A DNA stretch of 64,000 bases from Tenodera sinensis (taxonomy: Eukaryota; Arthropoda; Insecta; Mantodea; Mantidae), in NCBI GenBank assembly GCA_030765045.1, contig CM060965.1, positions 21,363,585 to 21,427,584 on the forward strand, given 5' to 3'. The position numbers were made by a program, and so were the translations under genes. This document shows, piece after piece, positions 63,201 through 64,000 of this stretch; within the stretch, counting starts at the first letter, position 1, and each line of letters begins with the position of its first letter. The notes beneath the pieces were generated by a model, which worked only from the letters and a program-made list of their open reading frames with translations, ran no database searches and was not told the DNA's origin.

Positions 63201-63814
63201 ACTTTTACTATCTAGAAATTGTTTACACATCACTGTATGCAAATCTTATGACAAAGAAGTTTAGCATACAGGCTGCCATTATGTTCAGTGTCTTAGAGTG
63301 TAATTTAAGACCTTGGCAGAAAGAAAAAAGGTTTACGAATGCTGACACATCAAGGAAAGCATACACAATATTAAAGATAGATAAGTTTCAAAAAATGTAT
63401 ATGTCTCAATTTTTGCAGGAGAAACGAAGCCGGAGATTTTTAATGTGTAGTGAACAATTTCCAATCATGCATTAAATAAGTGACTTTCTTGCAAAAGCCT
63501 TTCCAAAACTCAATTATCTTATAAACATGAAACCATCTTATATTCGGGGCAATACAGCATTTATGTTTCCAATTGTAGTTAAGAATGACATGTCATGCTA
63601 ACTTTATGCTCATGTTTACTTCATTATGTTAACATTCATAATCCTTCATAACTGAAGTACTTTATGCCAGAATCAAATATGTCTGAAAGCTTTTCCCTAC
63701 CTGCTGCTGAAGCTTCTTGAATTCTCGTGGATCTGTGTTCTTCGGCACAAACTGGAGGGCACCATCAATCTTCACCGGTGTGCTACTGTGCGTTGGAGAT
63801 CCATCTGCTACCCA
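9039..63814 (-). CDS. hts: Adducin (hu-li tai shao) gene, C-terminal half, eight coding exons
   Basis: The exons are 63701-63814, 50686-50778, 46713-46908, 42838-42984, 42081-42152, 38170-38232, 28292-28366 and 9039-9229. They splice into one open frame ending in TAA, and every intron has GT/AG ends. Adducin caps actin filaments and links spectrin to actin under the plasma membrane; in Drosophila its products also build fusome and ring-canal structures (family knowledge). Identity rests on conserved stretches: SPTHSSTPVKID, QFVPKNTDPREF, SGPQSHILEGVSW, GAASKGIIQRGFQHNA and NPFDTITDEELEEYKK. The first three exons meet in phase 0. The junction after exon 3 and the next four leave one codon base (phase 1). 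The head domain and start codon are not in the window. The seven introns are 0.7-19.1 kb and hold nearly all the mobile DNA described here. Confidence 0.9.
9230..10730. other. Intron, no gene recognised
   Basis: Part of the 19-kb last adducin intron. It holds the interstitial run ggttaggttaggttg (near 9588). At about 10320-10450 there is a stretch whose diverged reverse complement recurs at 12230-12370 (shared: tactttttgaaaa, tatctgaat, taccctat). Confidence 0.5.
10731..11575 (+). repeat. Unclassified ~0.85-1 kb repeat, copy A
   Basis: It begins actttctctactggtaagt just after a long T run and ends caacacatcagatttttt. The inverted copy B is at 13792-14773. A 127-codon minus-strand frame (10843-11226) shares residues such as GLPVMQ-SSRVN and KISQTYDILIKIV with a frame in copy B. 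This could reflect an old coding region or simply nucleotide identity. No known transposase or RT motif was seen. Confidence 0.65.
12462..12705 (-). mobile_element. tRNA-derived SINE with CAA tail
   Basis: Read on the minus strand it starts GGCGGCGCCGTGGCTTAGCGG. The A-box-like region TGGCTTAGCGG and the B box GGTTCGATCCC are well preserved, followed by a GC-rich body and a CAACAACAA tail. It is flanked by a 13-bp target duplication with one mismatch, cactttcaagtaa (12449-12461) and cactttcaactaa (12706-12718). The high GC and clean boxes suggest a fairly young copy. Confidence 0.85.
12868..13110 (-). mobile_element. SINE-like element sharing a LINE 3' end, copy 1
   Basis: About 243 bp, nearly identical to 40274-40522. 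On the minus strand its last 75 bases (tattggagagcaagaggg to ccagcattagctaacaa) match the end of a LINE ORF2 inserted at 62466-62643. The upstream part carries ggtcaggttggtgagacccg and cgatgtgaccgcc and has no coding meaning that I can see. Confidence 0.6.
13792..14773 (-). repeat. Unclassified ~0.85-1 kb repeat, copy B, inverted relative to copy A
   Basis: It is the reverse complement of 10731-11575 over most of its length, with ends aaaatctgatgtgttgcac and cttaccggtagagaaagt. It has an extra block near 13870-13990 and an expanded ACACAC-type tract near 14600-14650 where copy A has a short gtctgtgtctgcctg run. Copies A and B flank a 2.2-kb spacer. Confidence 0.65.
15064..18753 (-). CDS. ORF2: endonuclease / reverse transcriptase / RNase H polyprotein
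   Basis: An intact 1,229-residue ORF starting at MTILQWNVRGF. Residues 1-225 form the exonuclease-endonuclease-phosphatase domain that nicks target DNA: N7, E34, GDFNAHH (D134, N136), SHLD (183-185) and SDH (208-210). The reverse transcriptase spans about 445-740: PGPDGI, SYRPISL, FDLEKAYD (578-585), GVPQGSVLS and the catalytic FVDD box (667-670). RNase H spans about 960-1080: YTDGS (D966), E999, SDS (D1023), H1066 and EMAD (D1076), so all its expected acidic residues are present. A C-x2-C-x7-H-x4-C motif lies at 1170-1186. Presence of RNase H and FVDD favours the jockey/I group; the exact clade needs a tree. It copies its own RNA by target-primed reverse transcription. Confidence 0.95.
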   Translation of the reverse strand: MTILQWNVRGFRTQRPELELLLKENEPLVACLQETKLRPRDAFHLRRYTPVRCDVTPEEGVPAHGGAMILVRDDIYMQSVPIQSDIQSVAIRILLPDIHFTICNIYLPPSHDFSHIDLEDLVSQLPTPFLLVGDFNAHHPLWGSSRACARGKLISDFLDSHNLALLNTGEPTFISDSHSTFSHLDLAVCSPQLAVSLQWNVISDLHSSDHFPCLISLLTQHTYSTRMPRWRLDHANWNLYTQLTVFTYNEHDSVNNLAQHLTETILSAAEQSIPRSTTHPRRFPVPWWTEECRNAIRARRRALRVFQRHPTLENLIEYKKMRARSRQVIKDSKKSSWSKFVASFNRHTPSSVVWDRLRRVAAKTTQIPIAGLKTATGAVVDSFEVANTFGSAFAQVSSSENYSPEFLPIKTQVESQGFSFRSRNVEDYNRLFTMAELEYSLKSSRCSAPGPDGIHVQMLQRLSPEGKAFLLEVYNRVWVDSILPENWREATVIPILKAGKDRHLPSSYRPISLTSCVCKVMERMINGRLVWWLESRNLLTNIQCGFRRRRSTVDHLVSISTQIMDGFMKNCQTVGIFFDLEKAYDTCWRAGILRSLYAWNIRGRLPLFIQEFMKDRFFRVRVGSVFSNSFVQEEGVPQGSVLSVTLFAIAINSIWKCVPPGVSSCLFVDDFAVYCTSQRTAFLQRRLQQCLDNLREWSVRNGFRFSTEKTICVNFWRRRRRLPPSLRFGPDSLPFAEETRFLGLILDRKLSWSSHIAQLRARCDRSLNIMRVLNGKSWGADRTILLRIYRALVRSKLDYGCIIYSSARPSVLRRLDVVHNRGIRIATGAFPTSPVVSLYAESAEPPLQYRREIFLANYGCALRCMPKHPTFASFFTTTLRERYRNGTLNPKPAGFRFQELLVKLGVELPVMFAKGERLYPPWLSGTPHVDLGMTIHQKSTMPISSIRTCFLEFLSGYSDRRYIYTDGSKNTNGVGCAYVYGTEPYTFGFPNSTSIFTAELYAIYRAVLYVRRRKLGDCLILSDSLSALQSLCQLYNPHPIVQRIQDALHVLHASGVDVVCAWIPGHVGLPGNEMADLAAKTATTEPRIIISRVTSEDFRLEVRRAVLSSWHDEWSALRGNKLREVKELPINWVTSCRTSRREEVSLARLRIGHCNFSHGYLFKRDPAPLCPLCDNVLSVRHVLLECYSLAHLRDFLQLPARLAEVLADDKTAVDRVFNFLAQCNINLRI
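18797..20278 (-). CDS. ORF1: Gag-like nucleic-acid-binding protein, interrupted by one in-frame stop
   Basis: The frame is open from 20212 to the stop at 18797 but has no ATG there. An in-frame ATG at 20276-20278 (MVEDDIAMSSPKTQ) is followed by a 23-A run encoding lysines, then TAA at 20213-20215, then the long open part beginning KVCVKEVAELSGPRYL. Counting from the TTG at 20182, an RRM-like region covers roughly residues 1-155. Three zinc knuckles follow: CX2CX4HX4C (161-174), CX2CX4HX3C (180-192) and CX2CX3HX6C (198-212). The C-terminal half is a disordered Ser/Lys/Arg-rich tail. Three knuckles after an RRM-like fold are typical of jockey-group ORF1, which coats element RNA. The stop would block the full protein in this copy. 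Confidence 0.85.
20306..22416. other. Intron, no gene recognised
   Basis: AT-rich intronic DNA between the retrotransposon and the repeat at 22.42 kb. Only short frames; no splice-flanked exon fits the adducin phase here. Confidence 0.5.
22417..22716. repeat. Dispersed repeat whose second copy carries a hAT insertion
   Basis: It matches 49080-49116 plus 49989-50315: acttttaaatgcaattacac, tacagtacatacaattacac, taagttttgtttggc-type and aatcatcttgttt segments are shared in order. This copy lacks the 872-bp hAT element and so serves as the empty-site reference. Confidence 0.6.
22717..23765. mobile_element. Non-autonomous DNA element with ATACTTGCCAA termini, copy 2
   Basis: The left end atacttgccaacttcctg and the right end aaagctggcaagtat are inverted and match copy 1. 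It is longer than copy 1 because it has an extra 300 bp near 22800-23090, which includes a 98-codon open frame that I do not recognise. It sits next to the repeat that recurs at 49.08-50.3 kb. Confidence 0.6.
25248..25446 (+). mobile_element. Snap-back tRNA-derived SINE (inverted head), copy 1
   Basis: A perfect 13-bp target duplication, attaatcatatta, lies at 25235-25247 and 25447-25459. The left half is the reverse complement of the tRNA-like head and body (gaaaggtagaactgg to ctaccactgagc). The right half is the same body in sense (cattgaatttttaag...), then the 3' part acacggcttgtgtg and the tail aaataaataataa. The head therefore points opposite to the tail, and the two halves form a hairpin of about 30 bp. 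Confidence 0.85.
25812..26092 (-). mobile_element. tRNA-derived SINE with poly(A) tail
   Basis: Read on the minus strand: a decayed tRNA-like start, then aggttttcccttatcctg, ctccatggaccc-type and catttgagcatcatttca segments, then a tail whose A run is the plus-strand T run at about 25820-25848. It shares its body with the SINE at 35780-36008. Confidence 0.65.
27535..27830 (-). mobile_element. Old copy of the snap-back SINE family, with the tail of another unit fused upstream
   Basis: On the minus strand it reads the tail of one unit (ggcttgtgtttttaaaaata, ccataaaataa), then ttaccat..., the 5' region with tctactgggaaaatatgaat, a decayed tRNA head (catggtagctcattggtta) and the body gcattgaatttttcaag. 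The tail-to-head junction is the same as in the array at 60-61.7 kb, so this looks like a decayed tandem multimer. Confidence 0.55.
28292..28366 (-). CDS. hts: Adducin tail micro-exon (ETSDDSAQFRRSWSLGRDK)
   Basis: A 75-bp exon, 25 codons, phase 1 to phase 1. The acceptor is gttctag, and the donor is GCAG|gtaaga. The peptide reads ETSDDSAQFRRSWSLGRDK; FRRSWSLG is a basophilic-kinase-type site (inference). It is flanked by very long introns of 9.8 kb and 19.1 kb and is also a symmetric cassette. Confidence 0.8.
28868..29120 (+). mobile_element. tRNA-derived SINE (other family)
   Basis: A tRNA-like head, tccttagtgcggtggtagca, with a B-box-like ggatcgattac. The body matches the SINE at 31293-31618 in several places (gaggagttactt, gaaaagcagcgac/gagaagtagcagc, ggctggga). 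The ends are approximate. Confidence 0.6.
29170..30094. mobile_element. pogo/Tigger-like non-autonomous DNA transposon
   Basis: The ends are cagtataatcccaataactt and its inverse attatcaggattctactg, flanked by TA on both sides (29168-29169, 30095-30096). It is 925 bp including the snap-back insertion at 29485-29714. Subterminal ggctgtcgagtta repeats occur at both ends. No transposase motif remains. Confidence 0.7.
29485..29714 (-). mobile_element. Hairpin (snap-back) retroposed element, copy 1, nested in the pogo-like element
   Basis: A 12-bp target duplication, aggctaattttt, lies at 29473-29484 and 29715-29726. The two arms, each about 70 bp (gaacaaattagaaactaaaa... and complement), are nearly perfect and surround a short loop with gagttggagtcaactcgaaac. 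A tail outside the arms reads, on the minus strand, gttgcttcactgttaatagc. A second copy lies at 45468-45700. Confidence 0.75.
30095..31281. other. Intron, no gene recognised
   Basis: AT-rich intronic sequence with no exon-like or repeat boundary that I can support. Confidence 0.5.
31293..31618 (+). mobile_element. tRNA-derived SINE with 11-bp target duplication
   Basis: The perfect duplication taaaaattacc lies at 31282-31292 and 31619-31629. The head has gtgcagttggtagcgtgc with the B box gggtttgatccc. The GC-rich body is followed by the 3' end gacgcagtggctgggtggca and atgggctgttgcgctggg. A 3' fragment of the same family lies at about 34421-34500. Confidence 0.85.
32765..32955. repeat. Purine (GA)-rich tract with a 42-bp tandem duplication
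   Basis: About 190 bases almost free of pyrimidines on the plus strand. It contains two copies of a 42-bp unit (gaggaggggaagggggagtg...) at 32841-32882 and 32883-32924, differing at the last base. Long purine strands of this kind can form triplexes (inference). Confidence 0.85.
34035..34746. mobile_element. pogo/Tigger-like non-autonomous DNA transposon with SINE fragment inside
   Basis: The left end cagtagagctacagttatcc and the right end ggataatcaaggctctactg are inverted repeats flanked by TA (34033-34034 and 34747-34748). The second element of this general type in the same intron. No transposase frame is left. The SINE 3' fragment at 34421-34500 is nested within it. Confidence 0.7.
34917..36071 (+). 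mobile_element. mariner-like transposon, internally deleted, interrupted by a SINE
   Basis: Flanked by TA (34915-34916 and 36072-36073). It has long imperfect terminal repeats: gacaaagagaagagtgg, ctctccctgacac and ggtggttagtctggctgtga near the left end recur inverted near 35690-35780. The transposase is broken into frames. The N-terminal part near 35120-35320 reads like FLTKLATETYDLLKQIY and FKRFKDGREDVED. The C-terminal part near 35510-35625 reads VKNDIPVKEHPPYLPDLARC followed by DFFLFPKVKSA. About 90-100 residues between them are missing. The catalytic PDL-x2-CD motif survives but the protein cannot be made. Confidence 0.85.
35780..36008 (+). mobile_element. tRNA-derived SINE nested in the mariner terminal repeat
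   Basis: A perfect 14-bp target duplication, cccactcttctctt, lies at 35766-35779 and 36009-36022. The head has tagcgtgtctgcctcacg with the B box agttcgaatctc. The body has ccgaggttttcccttatcct and tttgagcatcatttcatcc. Same family as 25812-26092. It dates this insertion as younger than the mariner. Confidence 0.88.
36072..38169. other. Intron, no gene recognised
   Basis: Intronic AT-rich DNA upstream of the 21-residue adducin micro-exon. No mobile-element boundary or coding signal was found. Confidence 0.5.
38170..38232 (-). CDS. hts: Adducin tail micro-exon (DSDFPDPNMERSKSLRYPSK)
   Basis: A 63-bp exon, 21 codons, phase 1 to phase 1. The acceptor is gtttcaaag, and the donor is AAAG|gtgagtg. 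The peptide contains MERSKSLRYPSK, a basic stretch with a possible RSKS kinase site (inference). A symmetric cassette that adds or removes 21 residues. Confidence 0.8.
39200..39310 (+). repeat. SINE fragment (snap-back family head and body)
   Basis: It carries the B-box-like cgattcaaatcccggct followed by ctattgaatttttcagtctc, the same head-body junction seen in the other copies. The A box and tail are lost. Confidence 0.5.
39399..39609. repeat. Long hairpin repeat, arms of about 85 bp
   Basis: The left arm (atggatcaaggcttcac... to gatggccat-type sequence) and right arm (...gtgaagccttgatccat) are inverted with few mismatches and a loop of about 36 bases. The sequence between 39502 and 39690 has a 62-codon frame that is simply the arm read through. 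It sits between two SINE fragments. Confidence 0.7.
39645..39860 (+). mobile_element. Snap-back SINE family, sense-orientation old copy
   Basis: In order: agtaagttgccatta, tgtggtttactggg, gagaatttaatg, the tRNA head ccatggtagctcagtggtag, the B-box-like atcaaatcccagc and the body ggcattgaattttacag. It shows that a colinear 5' region plus head exists in the family, matching the 325-bp unit at 60-61.7 kb. Confidence 0.6.
39915..40205. mobile_element. Right-end fragment of the ATACTTGCCAA element family
   Basis: It matches copy 1 across gtacattcaggctg, ttattgtcataaaaaaa and aatgttttgtca, and ends in the terminal sequence agaagttggcaagtat. The left end is missing. Confidence 0.5.
40274..40522 (-). 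mobile_element. SINE-like element sharing a LINE 3' end, copy 2
   Basis: Matches 12868-13110 almost base for base, with scattered differences. On the minus strand it ends in CAACAACAA, the same kind of tail as the LINE fragment at 62.5 kb. The 5' boundary is uncertain because sequence beyond 40522 (caccgaccataccctctg) could belong to it. Confidence 0.6.
42081..42152 (-). CDS. hts: Adducin tail exon (EPRVLRIETKQVPRPSQAE)
   Basis: A 72-bp exon, 24 codons, phase 1 to phase 1. The acceptor is gtttccag, and the donor is GACG|gtgagt. The peptide begins PRVLRIETKQVPRPSQAE and ends VVLSDG. I recall a similar RVLRIETKQ segment in fly adducin. The intron before it is only 685 bp, the shortest in the window. 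Confidence 0.88.
42838..42984 (-). CDS. hts: Adducin tail exon, acidic/serine-rich (DEDQSESEP...)
   Basis: A 147-bp exon, exactly 49 codons, phase 1 to phase 1. The acceptor is tttaaag before TTG, and the donor is GATG|gtatgt. The peptide is disordered and rich in Ser, Glu and Pro: DEDQSESEPLSSSLQNS early, then MKSPLTSPMSAASETEEES. The SP/TP dipeptides are typical sites for proline-directed kinases (inference). Because its length is a multiple of three and its phases match, it can be skipped without a frameshift. Confidence 0.85.
43547..44935 (+). mobile_element. Tc1/mariner-superfamily element, deletion derivative
   Basis: Flanked by TA (43545-43546 and 44936-44937). The left end gtctcaacctagttcc and the right end aggctgagac, with gttgtttacagcaggactga inward, form imperfect terminal repeats of about 35 bp. 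It is 1.39 kb and contains one long frame at 44163-44687. The catalytic DDE half expected after it is absent. Confidence 0.75.
44163..44687 (+). CDS. N-terminal DNA-binding half of a Tc1-like transposase
   Basis: 174 codons. A second ATG at 44199 (MEQAGASAEMKHNRGK) is a plausible start. A helix-turn-helix-like region covers about residues 45-85 (KEETGDLLGVSASSVHSV-type sequence). A second follows at about 105-165 (IRSKVHGYFFRNEPPTLNKI then FSRSTLHRLLIDIGLKF). This two-domain layout and the ending GLKFxKRGGN are typical of insect Tc1-like transposases just before the DDE domain (family knowledge). At the stop, a shift of frame gives VIVDREEGIRLK and then a splice-donor-like gtaacc, so the stop is probably a frameshift. 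No DDE residues follow before the right terminal repeat. Confidence 0.65.
   Translation: MYFQFKISKLFIMEQAGASAEMKHNRGKPLKSGERRKPLKSEEWRMIAHCFAFLKERNPESSIKNIGKETGDLLGVSASSVHSVRIEQQASGTLRTLEKSRKCKQRVEKYDDFTKSAIRSKVHGYFFRNEPPTLNKILHAVNSDTDLPNFSRSTLHRLLIDIGLKFQKRGGNQL
45468..45700 (+). mobile_element. Hairpin (snap-back) retroposed element, copy 2
   Basis: Arms gaacaaattagaaactaaaa... and their complement are about 70 bp, with the loop gagttggagtcaacttgaaac. The tail reads gttgcttcactgttaatagc followed by ttcattatttcc. It matches 29485-29714 in layout but in the opposite orientation. No clear target duplication was found. A half copy lies at 58300-58395. Confidence 0.65.
46713..46908 (-). CDS. 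hts: Adducin exon (tail start, GAASKGIIQRGFQHNA / NPFDTITDEELEEYKK)
   Basis: A 196-bp exon of 65 codons plus one base. The acceptor is tttcaag before GAT, and the donor is CAT|gtgagtg. It carries the most diagnostic adducin tail motifs: ASKGIIQRGFQHNA, then YAKNPFDTITDEELEEYKK and VERKQKG. Reading through the donor gives a stop almost at once (GESCE then stop), so splicing or a short read-through end are the two possible outcomes. It leaves phase 1 and joins TTT-GAT-GAG in the next exon. Confidence 0.93.
47317..47927 (+). mobile_element. Second mariner-like relic, heavily deleted
   Basis: TA-flanked (47315-47316 and 47928-47929), with ends aggtgctttttaagtaagt and the inverse acttactttaaaaatatgcc. 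Broken frames read like a SETMAR/mariner C-terminus: NAQLHTA, WKKFDHPLYSP, then KKFLGGKHFNCDD-type and VQAWL...FFN. The SPDL-xx-SD catalytic motif is damaged (SPICHRG). Confidence 0.75.
49117..49988 (-). mobile_element. hAT-type transposon, internally deleted, perfect 11-bp ends
   Basis: Terminal repeats caggggaagac (49117-49127) and gtcttcccctg (49978-49988). The flanks agctaggt and agctattc share the first five of eight bases, so the 8-bp duplication is degraded. Two gtgacgtcac-like palindromes lie close to the left end. It is inserted in a repeat whose empty copy is at 22417-22716. It carries one transposase fragment at 49411-50007. Confidence 0.75.
49411..50007 (-). pseudogene. hAT transposase C-terminal fragment (GTF2IRD2/ZBED-like)
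   Basis: 198 codons open on the minus strand; the first six lie outside the element's terminal repeat. Central motifs are FATPYSLDVNNVSSRLQIEL, then LQCDDLLKDKY and RLYVLVARVLCMFGSMYVCE followed by QFFSVMSLSKPKSRSMLSDH. FGSxYxCEQxFS with KxxxRxxLxDxxL is the hAT dimerisation region. The N-terminal zinc finger and most of the RNase H-like core are missing, so it is not an active transposase. Confidence 0.75.
49989..50315. repeat. Right part of the repeat split by the hAT insertion
   Basis: It continues the repeat seen at 22480-22716 (tacagtacatacaattacac, gtttggcagcataattcac). It has an extra 60 bp (ccgggcacaaatgacctagc...) that is absent from the 22.4-kb copy. Confidence 0.55.
50686..50778 (-). 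CDS. hts: Adducin exon (IKDNRRADKITSGPQSHILEG)
   Basis: A 93-bp exon of 31 codons, phase 0 to phase 0. It encodes IKDNRRADKITSGPQSH followed by ILEGVSWEEAKKLQ. The acceptor is gttag before ATT, and the donor is CAG|gtaagt-like. It joins directly to LQQQ of the previous exon, as expected for insect adducins. The intron upstream is 12.9 kb and is the site of the SINE array and the piggyBac-like element. Confidence 0.92.
51185..51300 (+). repeat. SINE fragment, same family as 56925-57080
   Basis: Shared order: ccatgtcagcaggcaaatac/ccatgtcactaggcaaatgc, tggtgtggat/tggcaggat, then a T- and C-rich end with cctttca. The tRNA head is lost here. Confidence 0.45.
51390..52670. mobile_element. Non-autonomous DNA element, ATACTTGCCAA family, decayed copy 3
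   Basis: The left end tacttaccaacactgaaac is diverged. The interior matches copy 2 over aaataaatgggaattcatt, ctggtactactgcttcttt and aaagaacaccac. The right end fades near the hexamer acattttactgc without the expected ggcaagtat. Confidence 0.5.
52671..55252. other. Intron, no gene recognised
   Basis: Part of the 12.9-kb adducin intron. A T run at 54027-54049 is the only simple repeat of note. Frames near 53789-53980 look like chance. Confidence 0.5.
55279..55548 (-). pseudogene. LINE RNase H domain relic
   Basis: An 89-codon minus-strand frame, beginning within MNMQLKLYTNGSKTGDKGGA, with AYKLKFKLHPQFTNNQAEQL and ALFTDRMFG. This is the RNase H fold of non-LTR retrotransposons. The first catalytic Asp of YTDGS is Asn, while NNQAEQ and FTD remain. 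It resembles the family of the 62.5-kb LINE fragment more than the full element at 15-20 kb. Confidence 0.75.
56257..56601 (-). mobile_element. Snap-back tRNA-derived SINE, copy 2
   Basis: A 13-bp target duplication, cttactgctgatg, lies at 56244-56256 and 56602-56614. The tail is at the left (ttattatttatttatgccaa, antisense), followed by body and tRNA head antisense to about 56455. After a linker of about 70 bases, a second head and body follow in the opposite orientation (tggttagagtgtccgccc ... ccagttctacc). The outer inverted end stops at ggtagaac, as in copy 1. It landed in the tail of an older copy. Confidence 0.85.
56650..56775 (+). repeat. Snap-back SINE family, sense head and body fragment
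   Basis: gttgtcacagtagtccagtg (A-box region), ggttcaaatcctagt (B box) and ggcattgagtttttcag. It is diverged and truncated after tctacctctcagt. Confidence 0.6.
56925..57080 (+). repeat. tRNA-derived SINE, another family
   Basis: Head cacgtggtagcgtctgtagc, B-box-like tggattcaattc, then ccatgtcactaggcaaatgc and a pyrimidine-rich end tttcccctcccttcctttc. The 3' end is not defined. Confidence 0.55.
57382..57424 (+). repeat. CAGTC/TAGTC pentanucleotide tandem repeat
   Basis: About eight units of agtcc/agtct/agttc in a row (tccagtccagtccagtctag...). A short microsatellite with a gradual shift from CAGTC to TAGTC. Confidence 0.85.
57771..57940. repeat. Hairpin-forming inverted repeat
   Basis: tatattccaattccaaatgt (57831-57850) is inverted at 57890-57907. 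The outer flanks aataaatattgataaatatt and aatatttatatttgttga also pair imperfectly. A probable MITE or snap-back element. Confidence 0.5.
57941..59836. other. Intron, no gene recognised
   Basis: Intronic DNA holding only the half copy of the hairpin element at 58300-58395. The frames seen are short and lack splice context. Confidence 0.5.
59849..60035 (+). mobile_element. Snap-back tRNA-derived SINE, copy 3 (first insertion at the array site)
   Basis: 187 bp flanked by atatcccatttg (59837-59848) and atatcccattt (60036-60046). An antisense body, head and 5' part (agaggtagaactgg to tttttcccggtaaacc) are joined directly to a sense tail, aacagtaagtttgttggcat then aaataaataat. It is more diverged from the array units than they are from each other, so it is probably an older or different-source insertion. 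Confidence 0.8.
60047..61916 (+). mobile_element. Multimeric snap-back SINE: five 325-bp units plus an inverted cap
   Basis: Units start at 60047, 60372, 60697, 61022 and 61347, each exactly 325 bp. A 59-bp partial unit follows (61672-61730), then one part-unit in the opposite orientation (61731-61916) ending in the tail aaataaataata. Bounded by atatcccattt(g) at 60036-60046 and 61917-61928. Each unit contains the antisense tRNA-like head, body, tail and 5' region, so tail meets 5' region head-to-tail. Units differ at only a few bases (for example attctgac/attgtgac, gaact/gaaat). Confidence 0.9.
61738..61813 (+). promoter_or_regulatory. tRNA-like head with internal RNA polymerase III promoter
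   Basis: A box tagctcagtggtagagcg and B box ggttcaaatcc. The start gtcacaa and the end ttgtggc pair as an acceptor stem (one G-T pair), and tccgc/gcgga forms an anticodon-type stem. The T arm pairs poorly and C replaces the usual U33, so it is a SINE head, not a working tRNA gene. The same head recurs antisense in every array unit. Confidence 0.75.
61934..63160 (+). mobile_element. piggyBac-like element, deleted, TTAA-flanked
   Basis: TTAA at 61930-61933 and 63161-63164. Ends cctcttgagcgatggcc and the inverse ccatatccctcaagagg. Around 62830-62940 the plus strand reads PPTAKKSRPSRKCFVCRKKG followed by ICECGDVGTLVC, the cysteine-rich C-terminal domain of piggyBac-type transposases. The catalytic core is not present. 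A LINE fragment is nested inside. Confidence 0.8.
62466..62643 (-). mobile_element. 5'-truncated LINE 3' end nested in the piggyBac-like element
   Basis: A 13-bp target duplication, accaactggatat, lies at 62453-62465 and 62644-62656. On the minus strand it encodes the end of an ORF2: SPLCPLCDLQEEMDRDHLQI then CP, a CCHC zinc motif, and SEKYWRARGLMTSLSEIQH-stop. Only about ten bases of 3' UTR follow before a CAACAAC tail. A different family from the 15-20 kb LINE. Confidence 0.85.
63161..63700. other. Intron, one unassigned open frame
   Basis: A plus-strand frame starts inside the piggyBac end and runs to 63475 (128 codons), but it has no recognisable domain and crosses the element boundary, so I do not call it a gene. 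Confidence 0.4.
63701..63814 (-). CDS. hts: Adducin exon (neck/tail boundary, WVADGSPTHSS...)
   Basis: A 114-bp exon of 38 codons in phase 0 at both ends. It begins WVADGSPTHSSTPVKID and ends EFKKLQQQ. The acceptor is gtgcag before TGG, and the donor is CAG|gtaggg. This matches the adducin segment that precedes the tail (vertebrate counterpart ...TPIKIEDPNQFVPLNTNP, recalled). It is the most upstream exon in the window. The sequence from 63815 to 64000 is intron with no further exon seen. Confidence 0.92.
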
Positions 63815-64000
63815 CTGCACAAAGACAAAACCAGCGCATAAGGGACCATGGACCATAAAGGAAAAACACCAGCCATGCCATGTGCCTGTTTTCAACCTGT
63901 TTCATTTGTTTACTTTATTAGCAACTTTCTCTTTTAAAAACAGCTAACCTAACCTTGGTCCCTCATGTTCTGGTTTTGTCCCGGCAAGGGTTTCTCAAAA

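Noticed and set aside
1..64000. Prokaryote-type defence systems, CRISPR arrays, operons or terminators
   Set aside because: The introns, SINEs and host gene show this is insect nuclear DNA. The only regular array (60-61.7 kb) is a SINE multimer, with 325-bp units and no spacers.

Overview
The window is nuclear DNA of an arthropod, most likely an insect. It is AT-rich, has introns of 0.7 to 19 kb, and is filled with LINEs, tRNA-derived SINEs and DNA transposons. The host gene reads as the insect adducin gene (hu-li tai shao, hts). TTAGG-type runs (near 9,588) fit an insect. A cockroach/termite-like (polyneopteran) genome is my guess from repeat content only. There is no prokaryotic operon, CRISPR array or rRNA, and I see no convincing functional tRNA gene.

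Host gene: eight coding exons lie on the minus strand, running from 63,814 down to a stop codon at 9,039. They join in frame through consensus splice sites. They encode the end of the adducin neck and the C-terminal tail, but not the aldolase-like head, which would lie beyond 64,000. The last five exons meet at four phase-1 junctions, a layout that permits exon skipping. The final exon gives a 63-residue tail with no lysine-rich MARCKS-type segment.

Mobile DNA by position. 1-9 kb: 3' flank or UTR with a decayed Tc1/mariner transposase end (1,884-2,115), a TIR element (7,460-8,217) and SINE debris. 10.7-14.8 kb: two inverted copies of an unclassified ~0.85-1 kb repeat around two SINEs. 14.85-20.3 kb: a near-complete non-LTR retrotransposon with two ORFs and a 14-bp target duplication. 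22-36 kb: TIR elements, several SINE families, two pogo-like elements and a mariner with a SINE nested in its terminal repeat. 39-50 kb: hairpin elements, a Tc1-like element carrying only the DNA-binding half of a transposase, a mariner relic, and a hAT relic with perfect 11-bp ends. 51-63 kb: more TIR and SINE copies, a LINE RNase H relic, and a piggyBac-like element at 61,934-63,160 with TTAA ends.

The most unusual object is at 59,849-61,916. It is two successive insertions of a tRNA-derived SINE at one target. The second is a head-to-tail array of five 325-bp units capped by one unit in the opposite orientation, bounded by a 12-bp target duplication. Other copies of the family (25.2 and 56.3 kb) also have their tRNA-like head inverted relative to the tail, with the same outer breakpoint. 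This suggests a reproducible snap-back structure rather than random 5' inversion.

All family names come from reading motifs in the sequence. No database search was run.
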